Virus record (IMG/VR): IMGVR_UViG_3300035205_000606 | Location: 1 to 31,567 of that record | DNA length: 31,567 nucleotides | DNA from: a virus | Direction: 5' to 3' (one strand) | Shown here: piece after piece, positions 14,904-24,505 of the stretch | Layout: each line of letters starts with the position of its first letter | How positions within the stretch are numbered: the first letter of the stretch is position 1 | Position numbers and translations under genes: made by a program | The notes under the pieces: generated by a model | What the model saw: the letters and a program-made list of their open reading frames with translations, nothing else | The model's database searches: none | Told to the model about the DNA's origin: nothing

Positions 14904-15856
14904 TGCCATATACTACAAAGGAATTATATAATAATGAATATTTTAAATCACTTGCTAATGCAGACGAGAAAGAGTATGAGATAAAACTTGATTCGGCGTT
15001 GACAAAAGCTAAAATTACAGGTTCGGCACAACCATTTGAAATTGATGGTGAATTACAATCATATGAAGATGTTAGAACTGGAATGGGATTAGAAGCACCA
15101 CATCAATATGTTTATAATAATATGGTTTATAGAAACCATGAGATGAAAAATGAAATTCTTGAAGAAGTTATTGATAGAGATTTTACGTTAAATGATAAAC
15201 CATTTATAACTTTAAAGGATGGAACATTAATAACTAAACCCGCTCATAAGGGGTTGTGTTTATTTCAAGATGATGTAAAATTTCCAATACAAAATATGGA
15301 TTTAGTTTATATGATGGGGTTTAAAAATAAAGATGTCAAAGTCATATCAGCGAATTTATATGATAGTATAAAACAAGGGCCACCAATTACTAATACAAGA
15401 ATGCGTAACGCCGAAGCATTACTTGGTACTCATAGGGATGAAGATTTTTTTGTTCCAACGATGGATAGATTAGATGAAGAAAAATTACAACAGATTAGAG
15501 AAAGATTAGAAGATGGTAAACCAGTTATGGAAACTTTATATAAAATTACTGGTCAAGTAGCTAAATCAGCTCATCAAGTTAGATTATTAGCTAATCAATT
15601 AGTTGGTGAACCAATGTTAGCAAGACCTGGTGATATTAAGAATGAACAAGAAAGAGTTGAATATGAAAATGAAGTTAATAAAGAAATACTTCTCAAGACA
15701 GGTCAAACACTTGAAGAGGCTAAGAACGCTCCTATGCATCATAGAAAATCAGTACCTGGAGAAAATTTAAGTCAGGTTGATAGAACTACATCAAGACCTG
15801 CACCAACAACACAAGAAACAAAATATAATAAAAATCCAGATTTAATAGGGTATTAA
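14903..15856 (+). CDS. Baseplate-region structural protein (317 residues)
   Basis: Starts MPYTTKELYNNEYFKSLANA. It has a mixed alpha/beta middle (PFITLKDGTLITKPAHKGLC, KGPP-type loops), a helical stretch at about residues 195-235 (RLDEEKLQQIRERLEDGK, then KITGQVAKSAHQVRLLANQ) and a flexible Pro/Thr-rich tail ending NKNPDLIGY. It overlaps the preceding gene by one base and is followed after 9 bases by the first WGGKNNT gene. I recognise no T4 counterpart. The low-complexity C-terminus suggests a connector to another tail component. Confidence 0.72.
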   Translation: MPYTTKELYNNEYFKSLANADEKEYEIKLDSALTKAKITGSAQPFEIDGELQSYEDVRTGMGLEAPHQYVYNNMVYRNHEMKNEILEEVIDRDFTLNDKPFITLKDGTLITKPAHKGLCLFQDDVKFPIQNMDLVYMMGFKNKDVKVISANLYDSIKQGPPITNTRMRNAEALLGTHRDEDFFVPTMDRLDEEKLQQIRERLEDGKPVMETLYKITGQVAKSAHQVRLLANQLVGEPMLARPGDIKNEQERVEYENEVNKEILLKTGQTLEEAKNAPMHHRKSVPGENLSQVDRTTSRPAPTTQETKYNKNPDLIGY

Positions 15857-15865
15857 GGAGTTATT

Positions 15866-16201
15866 ATGAAAACTAATAAATTAACGTGGGGTGGAAAAAA
15901 TAATACAAAAGTATTAAGAATGATTTCAGAACAGGATACTTTAAATTATAATATTCAACAGCAAACATCTACTACACAACAAACAACTGAAACATATATT
16001 GAACCTACAGGAGAAACTCAAAATTATCCAATTAATCAAGTGTTAGTTACGCCTGGTAATTTAACTGCGTGGGGTAGTTTAACTATAAATTGGCTTAATA
16101 GTGAAGTTCAACAACAGACACAAGAAGTAGATTCTACTCAAAATTGGGCTGAAGAACAAGAACAAAAATATAATGAACAATCAGATACGGATTATATCTA
16201 A
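15866..16201 (+). CDS. Short Gln/Thr-rich protein with N-terminal WGGKNNT module (111 residues)
   Basis: The first 24 residues, MKTNKLTWGGKNNTKVLRMI followed by SEQD, are nearly identical to the N-terminus of the next gene's product and similar to that of the 2069-residue protein. The rest is low-complexity, rich in Gln and Thr (IQQQTSTTQQTTETY), with one ordered-looking stretch (NQVLVTPGNLTAWGSLTINW) and an acidic Gln/Glu tail. It has a good AAGGAG. The 81-base 5' repeat shows it arose by duplication of a neighbour's start. The WGG motif is probably a docking peptide; function is otherwise unknown. Confidence 0.75.
   Translation: MKTNKLTWGGKNNTKVLRMISEQDTLNYNIQQQTSTTQQTTETYIEPTGETQNYPINQVLVTPGNLTAWGSLTINWLNSEVQQQTQEVDSTQNWAEEQEQKYNEQSDTDYI
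15887..15967 (+). repeat. 81-base 5'-end duplication, copy 1
   Basis: It matches 16230-16310 with about four mismatches, the first 41 bases being identical. It encodes the WGGKNNTKVLRMISEQD module. A shorter related copy starts at 18250 in the 2069-residue gene. Confidence 0.88.
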
Positions 16202-16214
16202 GGAGAAATTGAAA

Positions 16215-17228
16215 ATGTCAAAGTTATTATGGGGTGGAAAAAATAATACAAAAGTATTAAGAATGATTTCGGAACAAGATACTTTAAATGATAATATTCA
16301 ACAACAAACACAAAGTACTGTAATTCCTACTGGGACAACAGAAGTTCCAGTACCAGGTTCTGGTGTAGATTTAAAGATTTTTAAAATAGAAGATAATAAT
16401 CTTGAATTAGTATTTTCAGATGTAGTAGATTCGAGTACTGGATTATATATAGTTTCCGCGGCAGAAGTTGTGGAACTTGGTAATGGTAATTTTAGAGCGT
16501 CAGTTGATGGTGTAATGAGTAATGATTTTTCAATTAATATTCAAACGCAACCACAACCATTACCAGAAGGAACTGTAAATGCAGCTCATTATAAACTTGA
16601 ACCTACAAGAGAAATTGTAGAAACACTTGTTACACAAATTGTTGCTAATGATAATGGTAAAGTTGATGTTCCTGTTTTGTTTGGAGTAGATTATTCAGTA
16701 TTTAATATTGCTCCACCTGGTAATCCTATGGGTGGACAACAAACAATTACTGGAGGATATACAATACCAGCTCCAACACCAACACCAGTTGCTACAGAAA
16801 ATCCAATTTTAACACCAGACCCATTTACATTCCCGTCAGAAAAACTTGATGTATGGTCTCGTCCAAATTGGGCTGAAAGTGCACCACGAACTATATCTGG
16901 TATTAATCAAGAAGTACAAGCTAATGTTAGACAAGGTTCAACAGGTGTTAATACACAATTTAAAGTAAATGATGGTGAATGGGGAGCACAATCTTTATCT
17001 GTTAATGATGGTGATGTTGTACAAGTTAGACTTCAAACGAATAATATTCCTCAAGGTATGGGACAATTCAATACTAAGTTACAGAGTAACGCAGGTATAA
17101 CTGTAACATTAGATGTTGGAAATGGAACATTTACATATAATGTAAGTACACGACATGCCGACCCCTTCGATTTTGCAGAAGATGTCGGTACTACATACAG
17201 CCAAACATCTGACCCCTTCGATTTTTGA
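16215..17228 (+). CDS. Structural protein with WGGKNNT module and DPFDF repeats (337 residues)
   Basis: I chose the ATG at 16215, preceded by AGGAG at 16201-16205 with 9-base spacing, over an in-frame ATG at 16173 inside the previous gene. The N-terminus MSKLLWGGKNNTKVLRMISE matches the upstream neighbour. A beta-rich domain follows (VDLKIFKIEDNNLELVFSDV), then Pro/Thr-rich linkers (PAPTPTPVATENPILTPDPF) and a second beta domain (VNDGEWGAQSLSVNDGDVVQ). The C-terminus carries DPFDF twice, 17 residues apart, as the last residues. An exposed fibre-like or baseplate-attached protein is inferred from the architecture; I recognise no family. Confidence 0.78.
   Translation: MSKLLWGGKNNTKVLRMISEQDTLNDNIQQQTQSTVIPTGTTEVPVPGSGVDLKIFKIEDNNLELVFSDVVDSSTGLYIVSAAEVVELGNGNFRASVDGVMSNDFSINIQTQPQPLPEGTVNAAHYKLEPTREIVETLVTQIVANDNGKVDVPVLFGVDYSVFNIAPPGNPMGGQQTITGGYTIPAPTPTPVATENPILTPDPFTFPSEKLDVWSRPNWAESAPRTISGINQEVQANVRQGSTGVNTQFKVNDGEWGAQSLSVNDGDVVQVRLQTNNIPQGMGQFNTKLQSNAGITVTLDVGNGTFTYNVSTRHADPFDFAEDVGTTYSQTSDPFDF
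16230..16310 (+). repeat. 81-base 5'-end duplication, copy 2
   Basis: Partner of 15887-15967; see that entry for the match. The identity stops where the two proteins diverge into different bodies, so only the docking module was copied. Confidence 0.88.
17160..17225 (+). repeat. Two identical 15-base DPFDF-coding repeats at the gene's 3' end
   Basis: GACCCCTTCGATTTT occurs at 17160-17174 and again at 17211-17225, 51 bases apart in the same frame. The codons CCC and TTC contrast with the AT-rich codon use around them. The second copy is directly followed by the stop codon. Confidence 0.85.
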
Positions 17229-17288
17229 ATGATTTGGCAGTATGGAAATAATATTATTGGAAGCTTAAAATGGCAGTTCATAGATTAA
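17229..17288 (+). CDS. Possible 19-codon minigene
   Basis: Directly after the TGA of the previous gene, ATG at 17229 opens a frame reading MIWQYGNNIIGSLKWQFID. It loosely resembles the W..xNN start of the WGG module proteins, but has no ribosome binding site and overlaps the start of the next gene. It may be a decayed remnant of a module copy or chance. Confidence 0.15.
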   Translation: MIWQYGNNIIGSLKWQFID

Positions 17289-18238
17289 AACCAAAAGATA
17301 AACAACTTTTAGAAGTTGGTGGCAATAGACAAGTAGGTATGCCTGGTTATGATTGGCCTCCATTTTTATCTGGTCAAGGTGGAGTTCATGATTATATTGA
17401 ATGTCACATTTATGACGCTACTGGAAAAAATTTAATTGAAAGTTTTATTACAAAAGATTATACAATAGAAAGTAATAATGTAATAGTAAAACCAGGCAAT
17501 GATTTACGAAGTAAAGGTTATGTGAGAGGTAAATATCAAGTTAGTTATAATTTTTTAAGAGAAGAGTTTGGTACTGATGAAACTATATTAGTTTATGCAC
17601 ATAACAACGAAGTTTATACTGGTCCAAAAAGATTATATCCAGACAACGCCGACTTACCTTGGTATATTGATGATGATAATTTAATTTATAGTGGAGTTAA
17701 GGGCGAAGAAGTTGAACGTAGAAAAGAATTGTTAATAAAAAATAATTCTGCTTGGATACATAAAATTTCAGAAGATAGAAAAGAAATTAGGTTAGTACCA
17801 AATAATATTGATAGTGATAGATTTAAAGAATCTTTTAATAATTTAAGACATACAATAAAACATTGGGGTACTAAAAATTTAAATGTAGATATGACTTTTC
17901 CAGATGGCCCTGGTGGTAAAACAATTAGATTACAAGGATTACCACGAAGTAAACAATTTACAAAAAAATCTGTTGGTGGTGAATTTATTTTCGATAGAGG
18001 TTATATAACACATATTGAACGAAGAGTTTATGAAGAACCAAGATTAGAAAATGGTATTTCAAGAAAAGATATGCCTTTAGCTATTTTAGATGAGATTCCA
18101 CTACCTTCTGAGCCTTTAATTCCATATGAAAAACAAGTTATTCCGAAAGTTAATAAAGCTACACCAAAATATAAACCATCAAGTACAGGTCCAGATGAAT
18201 ATGATTTTGTTACTTCTATGATTGGTAGTGGAGGCTAA
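17270..18238 (+). CDS. Virion structural protein of the tail/baseplate cluster (322 residues)
   Basis: Begins MAVHRLKPKDKQLLEVGGNR. Its first part resembles a beta-sandwich (ECHIYDATGKNLIESFITKD, YTIESNNVIVKPGNDLRSKG, YVRGKYQVSYNFLREEFG). A helical, charged middle follows (WIHKISEDRKEIRLVPNN, RFKESFNNLRHTIKHWG). The C-terminus is Pro-rich and ends FVTSMIGSGG. GGAAG upstream is the only ribosome binding site, somewhat weak. It sits between two WGG-module genes but lacks that module. From order and composition I infer a baseplate or fibre-base component; no family recognised. Confidence 0.75.
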   Translation: MAVHRLKPKDKQLLEVGGNRQVGMPGYDWPPFLSGQGGVHDYIECHIYDATGKNLIESFITKDYTIESNNVIVKPGNDLRSKGYVRGKYQVSYNFLREEFGTDETILVYAHNNEVYTGPKRLYPDNADLPWYIDDDNLIYSGVKGEEVERRKELLIKNNSAWIHKISEDRKEIRLVPNNIDSDRFKESFNNLRHTIKHWGTKNLNVDMTFPDGPGGKTIRLQGLPRSKQFTKKSVGGEFIFDRGYITHIERRVYEEPRLENGISRKDMPLAILDEIPLPSEPLIPYEKQVIPKVNKATPKYKPSSTGPDEYDFVTSMIGSGG

Positions 18239-18240
18239 TA

Positions 18241-21200
18241 ATGATTAGATGGGGTGGAAAAAATAATACATTAATATTAAGGATGCTTGAGGAAGAAGAT
18301 AATTGGCCGTATAATCCTGCCAAGGAAATTGAGAATACAAATCCACCACCAACACAAGATGATACATTCGATGATATTCCAGAAGAAACTAATCCAGTTC
18401 CAGATTCAGAAGACCCACCAGTATCAGCAGATTTACCAGAAGTTTTAGAATATGAACCAGAACCAATTGACCCACCACCTTTACCTGCAGGTGTATTTCC
18501 AAGTGACGCTGATACGTGGGTCAGAGGTACTATTATTGAAAGGAATCAAACAAGGTTAATTAGACTTGATACTTCTTATACATCAGCCGCGTCAGATTTT
18601 TTTGGTGATGATGGTGCGTCTACAGTAGAAGTTCCATCAACACTTAGTTTTAGTGATGGTGAATTTACATTAGTTGGTGTTGGTAATTCTTTTCAAATTG
18701 CAAATACAGCGGCACTTAATGCTGGTGTACCAGAACCATATGTACCTTTGCCTGCAACATATAATATTCAAATAGGTGATACGTTTAGACTTGACAATGG
18801 TGAAGAATATTATGTAGATACTATTGATAATATGGGATTTTCGGCTAATGTACAAGACGAGATTAATGGAATTCAAGCGACAAATTTTGAAATAGATATA
18901 ACTACAGAAGAAGTTGTATTAGACCCAGTTGTAGAAACATATACTGATAATCAAGTTGATTTTTATGAAATAACAAGTACTGGTGAATCACCAATAAATT
19001 TACAAGAAAATACATTACAAGGTCAAGATGGAACTTTTTATGATATAGTACCTGGTGATAGGGTAGATGTAAAATTTTCACCACCAAGCGAAACTACTAC
19101 TCCTAATTGGTTGGGTGCATTTTTTGTTCCCATTCATGATATTAGAGAAGTAGCAATAGGTGATGATTATTTTGCGGCATTAGGTTTAACTCAATTTACA
19201 TTTAGTAATGGACAAACTATTTCGCCCGCTCAAACTCCATTAGAAAATTGGTGGATACAAACTGAATTAAATCTTGGTTCATTAACACCAGCTGATATAA
19301 CTGCGTATAATGAATGGGTAGCTAGTGATTTTAAAATTGCTCCAATACCACAAGTTGCAATAAAACCATTTGTATTTCAAGTTGGTTCTTATGGGCCACC
19401 TGACCCAGAAGACCTTGATATACAAGGTATATCTGAAGGTCTTTTATATGGCCAAAATGATAGTGGTAATGGGTTATTTACATTAGTAGAACAACAAGAG
19501 GCTGGATTTTATAGTGCTGGAAGTATAAATTATGGCACTATAGCTACCGAAAATGGAGTTAGTGTACAGACAGTTATAGACGCACACCAAGATTTATTAG
19601 CACAAATAAATGAATTTAATGCAACAGTAACTCAATTTGAAGAAGAAGTTGTTACGTGGACAGAAATTTATGGGCCAGATTTAATTCCATTATACGATAG
19701 TGACCAAGATAGTGGTACTTATGGTCAAATGTTATCTGATGAATTTCATTCAGCTCATCCTTTATATGATTGGTTTACTCAAGCTATTTCATTAGGACAA
19801 ATTTCACAAGACCAATTAAATGATTATCAAACTTGGTTATCAAGTGGTAGGACAATCTCACCATTTTCTATTGCACAATATCCACCACCACCATTTGTTA
19901 GTGAATTACCAGAATTAAATTTAAATGGGTGTGTTGATGATAGAGCTATGAATTGGCTTCCATGGGCGGCTATAGATGATGGGTCTTGTATGTATATTCC
20001 ACATATAGCTGATAGTATATTATGGCAATGGGGTGATGGTACATACGATGAACAATTACTTGAACCAGGTAATATAGAGCCATATAATCATACTTATACT
20101 CAGCCAGGTATTTATACAGTAAATATGTTTTTACGATATGTTGATGGTGATGTTGACGCATTTCAAACAAAAATTGCTGTAAAAACTGAACCAACTCCAG
20201 TTAAAAATTTATGGGAATGGGGTGATGGTGAGTTTGATGAAACGGAAGGTGAAGATATACCGCCAGGTCATATATATAAATCGCCTGGGTTATATCAAGT
20301 CACATTGACGACTTTATATAGTGATGGTATAGATACATACACTAAAACAACTTCACGTGAAGTAACAATATTTCCAAATGACGCTGCTAAAATTACTATG
20401 TTTGCGTATGGTAAAGAAGAAAATAGTTCTGATATAGAAAATGAAATGACATTTATTATTGGTGCTAGCGATGTTGATGGTCAAATTGTAAAATTCGAAT
20501 TTGATTATGGAGATGGTTCTGATATTATAGAAAGGGATGTTGAGTTAGAAGATAAAAAATACCATGATTCAGAATCTTTTACTGAACGTAAACGATATAG
20601 ACGACCAGGTGTTTATGTAGCCAAAGCTAGTGTAAGAGATAATAGTGGTAATATTAGTACTACACATAAAATTGTTTATATTGATGATGTAAAATATATA
20701 CCAACATACGAACCATATGTTGCACAAATTACTGATGTTATATCACCAACAATTATAGAAGTTGATAGAAGTTGGGCAGAAGAAGCTCAATTTGTTAAAC
20801 ACGTGTGGGGTAATCCTGGTTCACCAGCTCCAAATGAAGCTGAAGATGGTGAATGGGTTCAAGGAAAAGAATGGGAATATCCATTTAAAAGAGCACAATC
20901 TAATTGGAGATTAAAAGAAAAAAGAGATTTGAGAACACTTATAAATTTAGGTGGGGATAAATTTTCATTAGTAACTAATTTTAGAAGTGATAATTTAAGT
21001 TTTAACAATTGGCCAAATTCTGTAGTTTTTAAATTGTATACACCATTACCAACTAATATTAATGAAAAGGATTTTGTGTGGGTTTCGAGAGAAATGTTAC
21101 GACCAATTACAAAAGTTGTTAATTTAATAGATTTTGTTGATGAAAAAATAGATGGTATAGTATTGAGACAACCAGATTATTGGTCTACAGTTCTTCCATT

Positions 21201-24200
21201 TGAAAGTACAAGAACTGATTGGAAAAATAGAGAAAATATTGTATCAAGTAATTCTGATATTTCGAGTGAGTTAGAAGATAAATTTATTAGTCAAAGTGAT
21301 TTGAGTGCTGAATTGAATCATGATTATACTAATTATGAAAATTTTATAAAATTTAGTTCTATACAAAGAAGATATGATAATTTTGAATATAAAATTAAAC
21401 GTATAGAACATTATAATAATTTAAGTTCTTCACTTATACCTATAAGTGGTTCAACATCCGATATAAGAAGTGCAGAAAGAAGTATACGTGAAGTTAAAAA
21501 TAGTTTTGATGGATTTGAAAAGTATATGTATTTTCAATCTTCATCTTATTCAACAAGTTCACTTGGAGAATTTTATGATACTTCTTGGCCAAAAGTAAGT
21601 GGTACAGGAACTTTACTTAGTCCATATGTTTTAGCTCCATCAACGTCAAGTCAATATTTAAGATGGAAAGGTGGAAATGATGAAAGTGCATCTTTACATG
21701 ATAGACAAAATTTAGATAGGTTAGTAAACAATTTACCATTGCATGTTAGAGATGATGATAGAAATGAAGAATTTTTTAAATTTGTAGATATGATTGGACA
21801 CCACTTTGATGATATATGGTTATATACAAAAGCTTTAACTGATATAAATCATCGCACTAACAAAGTTGATGAAGGATTATCAAGAGATTTAGTACATGAA
21901 GTAGCTAAAGGATTTGGTTGGAAAGTTTACGATGGTAAAAATTTAATTAGTTTACCACAACATCAACTTGGAGTAGAAATATCAGGTTCTGATAATGTAG
22001 CAGTACAATCATCGGCTACAGCCGAAAGAGATATTACACGAGAAGTTTGGAATAGAATATTAGTTAATATGCCATATTTTTTAAAGACAAAAGGAACTTC
22101 ACGAGCATTAAAAGGATTAGTTAGTTGTTATGGTTTACCAACAACAATATTACGTGTAAGGGAATACGGCGGGCCTATTTTACCAGAACAAAACCCTGTA
22201 TATGAAATAACTCGTAAATATAGAAGGTCTTTAAATTTCTTTGGTAGTCAACACGTAGAAACAACTTGGACTGATGATACAAATTCTGGTAGAGTACCTG
22301 ATACGGTAGAATTTAGATTCAGAGCAGTACAATCTGGTAGTGGAGAATTTAAACAAGTACTTTACCAAAAAGGTACTGATTGGGCAATTACATTAAAGGA
22401 CGATGGTTCGGCAGATAACAATGGTTATTTAACATTTGCTATAACTGGTAGTTCTTCTAACGCAGAAATATCATCTTCATTATTACCAGTTTTCGATAAC
22501 GAGTTCTGGTCTGTAATGTTAACAAGGAAAAGTGCTAGTCTGGCATCACTGGTAGACGATGATAATAGTCGTAATATTGACTATGAGTTATTTCTTAAAA
22601 AATATGATGCTACAAGAAATAGAATTTACTATCAATCTTCTGCAAGTTTGAATGTAGATGGTCGTGGTGGTGGTGCTCCACAAGGAATGAATAATAGATT
22701 CCAACAAGATGCTGATGCATACATTGGTGGTGATACTTTAAGAACATTTGGTAATCAATTTACTGGTTCAATGATGGAATTTCGTTATTGGAATTCACCT
22801 TTATCACAATCTCATTTCGATAACCATGTTAGAGCTCCAAAAACTTATAATGGTAATCATCCATCAGCGTCTTATACTGATTTAGTTTTAAGATATTCGT
22901 TTGCTAAAGAAATAAATCATGGAACTGGTTCTATTGATATACTTGATACAAGTGCAGACCAAAGTTATTACCAAACTGGTAGTGCTAGAAATTATCCAGA
23001 TAGAAATAGTTACGATTATACCGAAGATGTAGAAGAATTACTCGTTCCAAATTTTGGCCCACAAATGAGACGAGCTACGAAAATAAGAATTGAAGAAAAT
23101 AGATTGATATATGGAAGTAAATTATCAATAGATAGTAGAAATGAAGTTAGTGCATATGATTTGACAAGTACAGATTCAAATAAACTCGGTGTTTTCTTTG
23201 CACCAACTGATGTTATAAATGAAGATATTATGTTTTCGATGGGTAATTTGGATTTTTCAGATTATATTGGTGACCCAAGAGACCAATTTAAAACTTATTA
23301 TAGTGGGTTAAGAAAAATAAAAGATTTATATTGGCAGAAATATACTTCACCTAATAGTTTTTGGGATTATATGAGAATTTTAAAATTCTATGATAAAGCT
23401 ATATTTGACCAAATAAAAACTTTAATTCCAGCTCGAGCTAATGCATCGTTAGGTACTTTAATTGAATCAAATATATTTGAACGTTCTAAAGCTATTATTG
23501 GACAACCACCAGAAATTGAAAATACATATTATGAAGATTCTATTGATTTAAATTATGCAGAATCTGCTAGTGGACAATACCTTGATACTGAAGGATTTAT
23601 TAGTGAATCTATGTACCCAAGTTTTACTGGTACAGAAGATTATTATCAAACATTTATTAGTGAATCGGTATATCCAGGGTTTACTGGTACAAGTGATTAC
23701 TATCAAACATTTATTAGTGAATCTGTATATCCAGGGTTTACTGGTACACAAGATTATTATCAAACATTTATTAGCGAATCTGTTGTTCCTAACTTATTTG
23801 GATTATATATTGATACTGATGGATTCATTAGCGAGTCTATGTATCCAAGTTTTACTGGTGAATATGATAATTATACAAGTAGTATAAATATTTTTTCAGA
23901 TATATTGTCGTGGAGTGGTACTTATGAAGATTTTTCAACAGTATCTTTATATGGCCCTAATTCTTCTACTACAGTAGATACTTTTGATACATTTAATATG
24001 CCATCATTATATAGTTTTACTAATAATGCAAGAGGTGATAACATATATAGTGGTTCTTATATAGCAGGTCACAATGGTGGATATTCTGGTGGACAAGATG
24101 GTAAGAGTATTTTTGAAGAAGTAACTGTACCTATGATTAGTAGTTCGAGACTATCAGAATATCATAAGATAGAAGAATATTTTTATAATACTAAAGAAAG

Positions 24201-24450
24201 TTTTTATAGGGGTGGTAATATGAATGTTAAAGAACATCAAAGATATCATTCAAATTCTTCTTCGTTGAGTCCTGCAGAAATAACACCACTTTATGAGAGT
24301 ACTACAGCTTTAAGAAATTTATTATTTGATGGTTGTAAACAAACGGATGATACAACACCAGATGGTAAAGAATCAGTAGAAGTAATTATAACTTCACCAA
24401 CTATTTTAACAACAAAAGAATCAGGCGATTCTAAATTAAGTGTAGAATAA
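18241..24450 (+). CDS. Giant baseplate/tail protein with PKD domains and 19-residue repeats (2069 residues)
   Basis: It begins MIRWGGKNNTLILRMLEEED, the docking module shared with two upstream genes, then a Pro/Asp-rich linker. A cysteine motif LNGCVDDRAMNWLPWAAIDD (GSC follows) lies near residues 561-583. Three PKD-like domains follow: WQWGDG at about 595, WEWGDG at about 657 and FDYGDG at about 754. PKD folds are surface adhesion domains. Residues about 1167-1310 (DDDRNEEFFKFVDMIGHHFD, then RILVNMPYFLKTKGTSRALK and CYGLPTTILRVREYGG) resemble large tail/baseplate proteins of related phages. A LamG-like beta sandwich spans about 1357-1530. Five tandem 19-residue repeats (FISES-Y-P-FTG) fill 1786-1880. 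It is probably a peripheral baseplate organiser that also displays binding domains; the exact role is inferred. Confidence 0.85.
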   Translation: MIRWGGKNNTLILRMLEEEDNWPYNPAKEIENTNPPPTQDDTFDDIPEETNPVPDSEDPPVSADLPEVLEYEPEPIDPPPLPAGVFPSDADTWVRGTIIERNQTRLIRLDTSYTSAASDFFGDDGASTVEVPSTLSFSDGEFTLVGVGNSFQIANTAALNAGVPEPYVPLPATYNIQIGDTFRLDNGEEYYVDTIDNMGFSANVQDEINGIQATNFEIDITTEEVVLDPVVETYTDNQVDFYEITSTGESPINLQENTLQGQDGTFYDIVPGDRVDVKFSPPSETTTPNWLGAFFVPIHDIREVAIGDDYFAALGLTQFTFSNGQTISPAQTPLENWWIQTELNLGSLTPADITAYNEWVASDFKIAPIPQVAIKPFVFQVGSYGPPDPEDLDIQGISEGLLYGQNDSGNGLFTLVEQQEAGFYSAGSINYGTIATENGVSVQTVIDAHQDLLAQINEFNATVTQFEEEVVTWTEIYGPDLIPLYDSDQDSGTYGQMLSDEFHSAHPLYDWFTQAISLGQISQDQLNDYQTWLSSGRTISPFSIAQYPPPPFVSELPELNLNGCVDDRAMNWLPWAAIDDGSCMYIPHIADSILWQWGDGTYDEQLLEPGNIEPYNHTYTQPGIYTVNMFLRYVDGDVDAFQTKIAVKTEPTPVKNLWEWGDGEFDETEGEDIPPGHIYKSPGLYQVTLTTLYSDGIDTYTKTTSREVTIFPNDAAKITMFAYGKEENSSDIENEMTFIIGASDVDGQIVKFEFDYGDGSDIIERDVELEDKKYHDSESFTERKRYRRPGVYVAKASVRDNSGNISTTHKIVYIDDVKYIPTYEPYVAQITDVISPTIIEVDRSWAEEAQFVKHVWGNPGSPAPNEAEDGEWVQGKEWEYPFKRAQSNWRLKEKRDLRTLINLGGDKFSLVTNFRSDNLSFNNWPNSVVFKLYTPLPTNINEKDFVWVSREMLRPITKVVNLIDFVDEKIDGIVLRQPDYWSTVLPFESTRTDWKNRENIVSSNSDISSELEDKFISQSDLSAELNHDYTNYENFIKFSSIQRRYDNFEYKIKRIEHYNNLSSSLIPISGSTSDIRSAERSIREVKNSFDGFEKYMYFQSSSYSTSSLGEFYDTSWPKVSGTGTLLSPYVLAPSTSSQYLRWKGGNDESASLHDRQNLDRLVNNLPLHVRDDDRNEEFFKFVDMIGHHFDDIWLYTKALTDINHRTNKVDEGLSRDLVHEVAKGFGWKVYDGKNLISLPQHQLGVEISGSDNVAVQSSATAERDITREVWNRILVNMPYFLKTKGTSRALKGLVSCYGLPTTILRVREYGGPILPEQNPVYEITRKYRRSLNFFGSQHVETTWTDDTNSGRVPDTVEFRFRAVQSGSGEFKQVLYQKGTDWAITLKDDGSADNNGYLTFAITGSSSNAEISSSLLPVFDNEFWSVMLTRKSASLASLVDDDNSRNIDYELFLKKYDATRNRIYYQSSASLNVDGRGGGAPQGMNNRFQQDADAYIGGDTLRTFGNQFTGSMMEFRYWNSPLSQSHFDNHVRAPKTYNGNHPSASYTDLVLRYSFAKEINHGTGSIDILDTSADQSYYQTGSARNYPDRNSYDYTEDVEELLVPNFGPQMRRATKIRIEENRLIYGSKLSIDSRNEVSAYDLTSTDSNKLGVFFAPTDVINEDIMFSMGNLDFSDYIGDPRDQFKTYYSGLRKIKDLYWQKYTSPNSFWDYMRILKFYDKAIFDQIKTLIPARANASLGTLIESNIFERSKAIIGQPPEIENTYYEDSIDLNYAESASGQYLDTEGFISESMYPSFTGTEDYYQTFISESVYPGFTGTSDYYQTFISESVYPGFTGTQDYYQTFISESVVPNLFGLYIDTDGFISESMYPSFTGEYDNYTSSINIFSDILSWSGTYEDFSTVSLYGPNSSTTVDTFDTFNMPSLYSFTNNARGDNIYSGSYIAGHNGGYSGGQDGKSIFEEVTVPMISSSRLSEYHKIEEYFYNTKESFYRGGNMNVKEHQRYHSNSSSLSPAEITPLYESTTALRNLLFDGCKQTDDTTPDGKESVEVIITSPTILTTKESGDSKLSVE
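23596..23880 (+). repeat. Five tandem 57-base repeats (19 residues each)
   Basis: Units start at 23596, 23653, 23710, 23767 and 23824, all exactly 57 bases apart, each opening with a TTYATTAGYGARTC-like sequence encoding FISES. The first three and the last keep Y-P-x-FTG; the fourth has diverged (VVPNLFGLYIDTDG). Units 2 and 3 are nearly identical at the DNA level, so copy number may vary between related phages. Confidence 0.93.
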
Positions 24451-24474
24451 AAACACAAAAAACTAAAACAATGA

Positions 24475-24482
24475 TATTTATA
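24475..24482 (+). promoter_or_regulatory. TATTTATA motif, first of a pair
   Basis: ATATTTATATATGAA at 24474-24488 is repeated exactly at 24526-24540. It sits in the only sizeable gap (118 bases) in the tail region and heads the transcription unit starting at 24569. Confidence 0.5.
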
Positions 24483-24505
24483 TATGAACGAAAAAGTTAT
24501 TTTAT

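Noticed and set aside
23548-23887. ORFs on both strands across the 57-base repeats
   Set aside because: Repetitive coding DNA keeps several frames open; the products are low-complexity and the true frame (FISES repeats) is clear.
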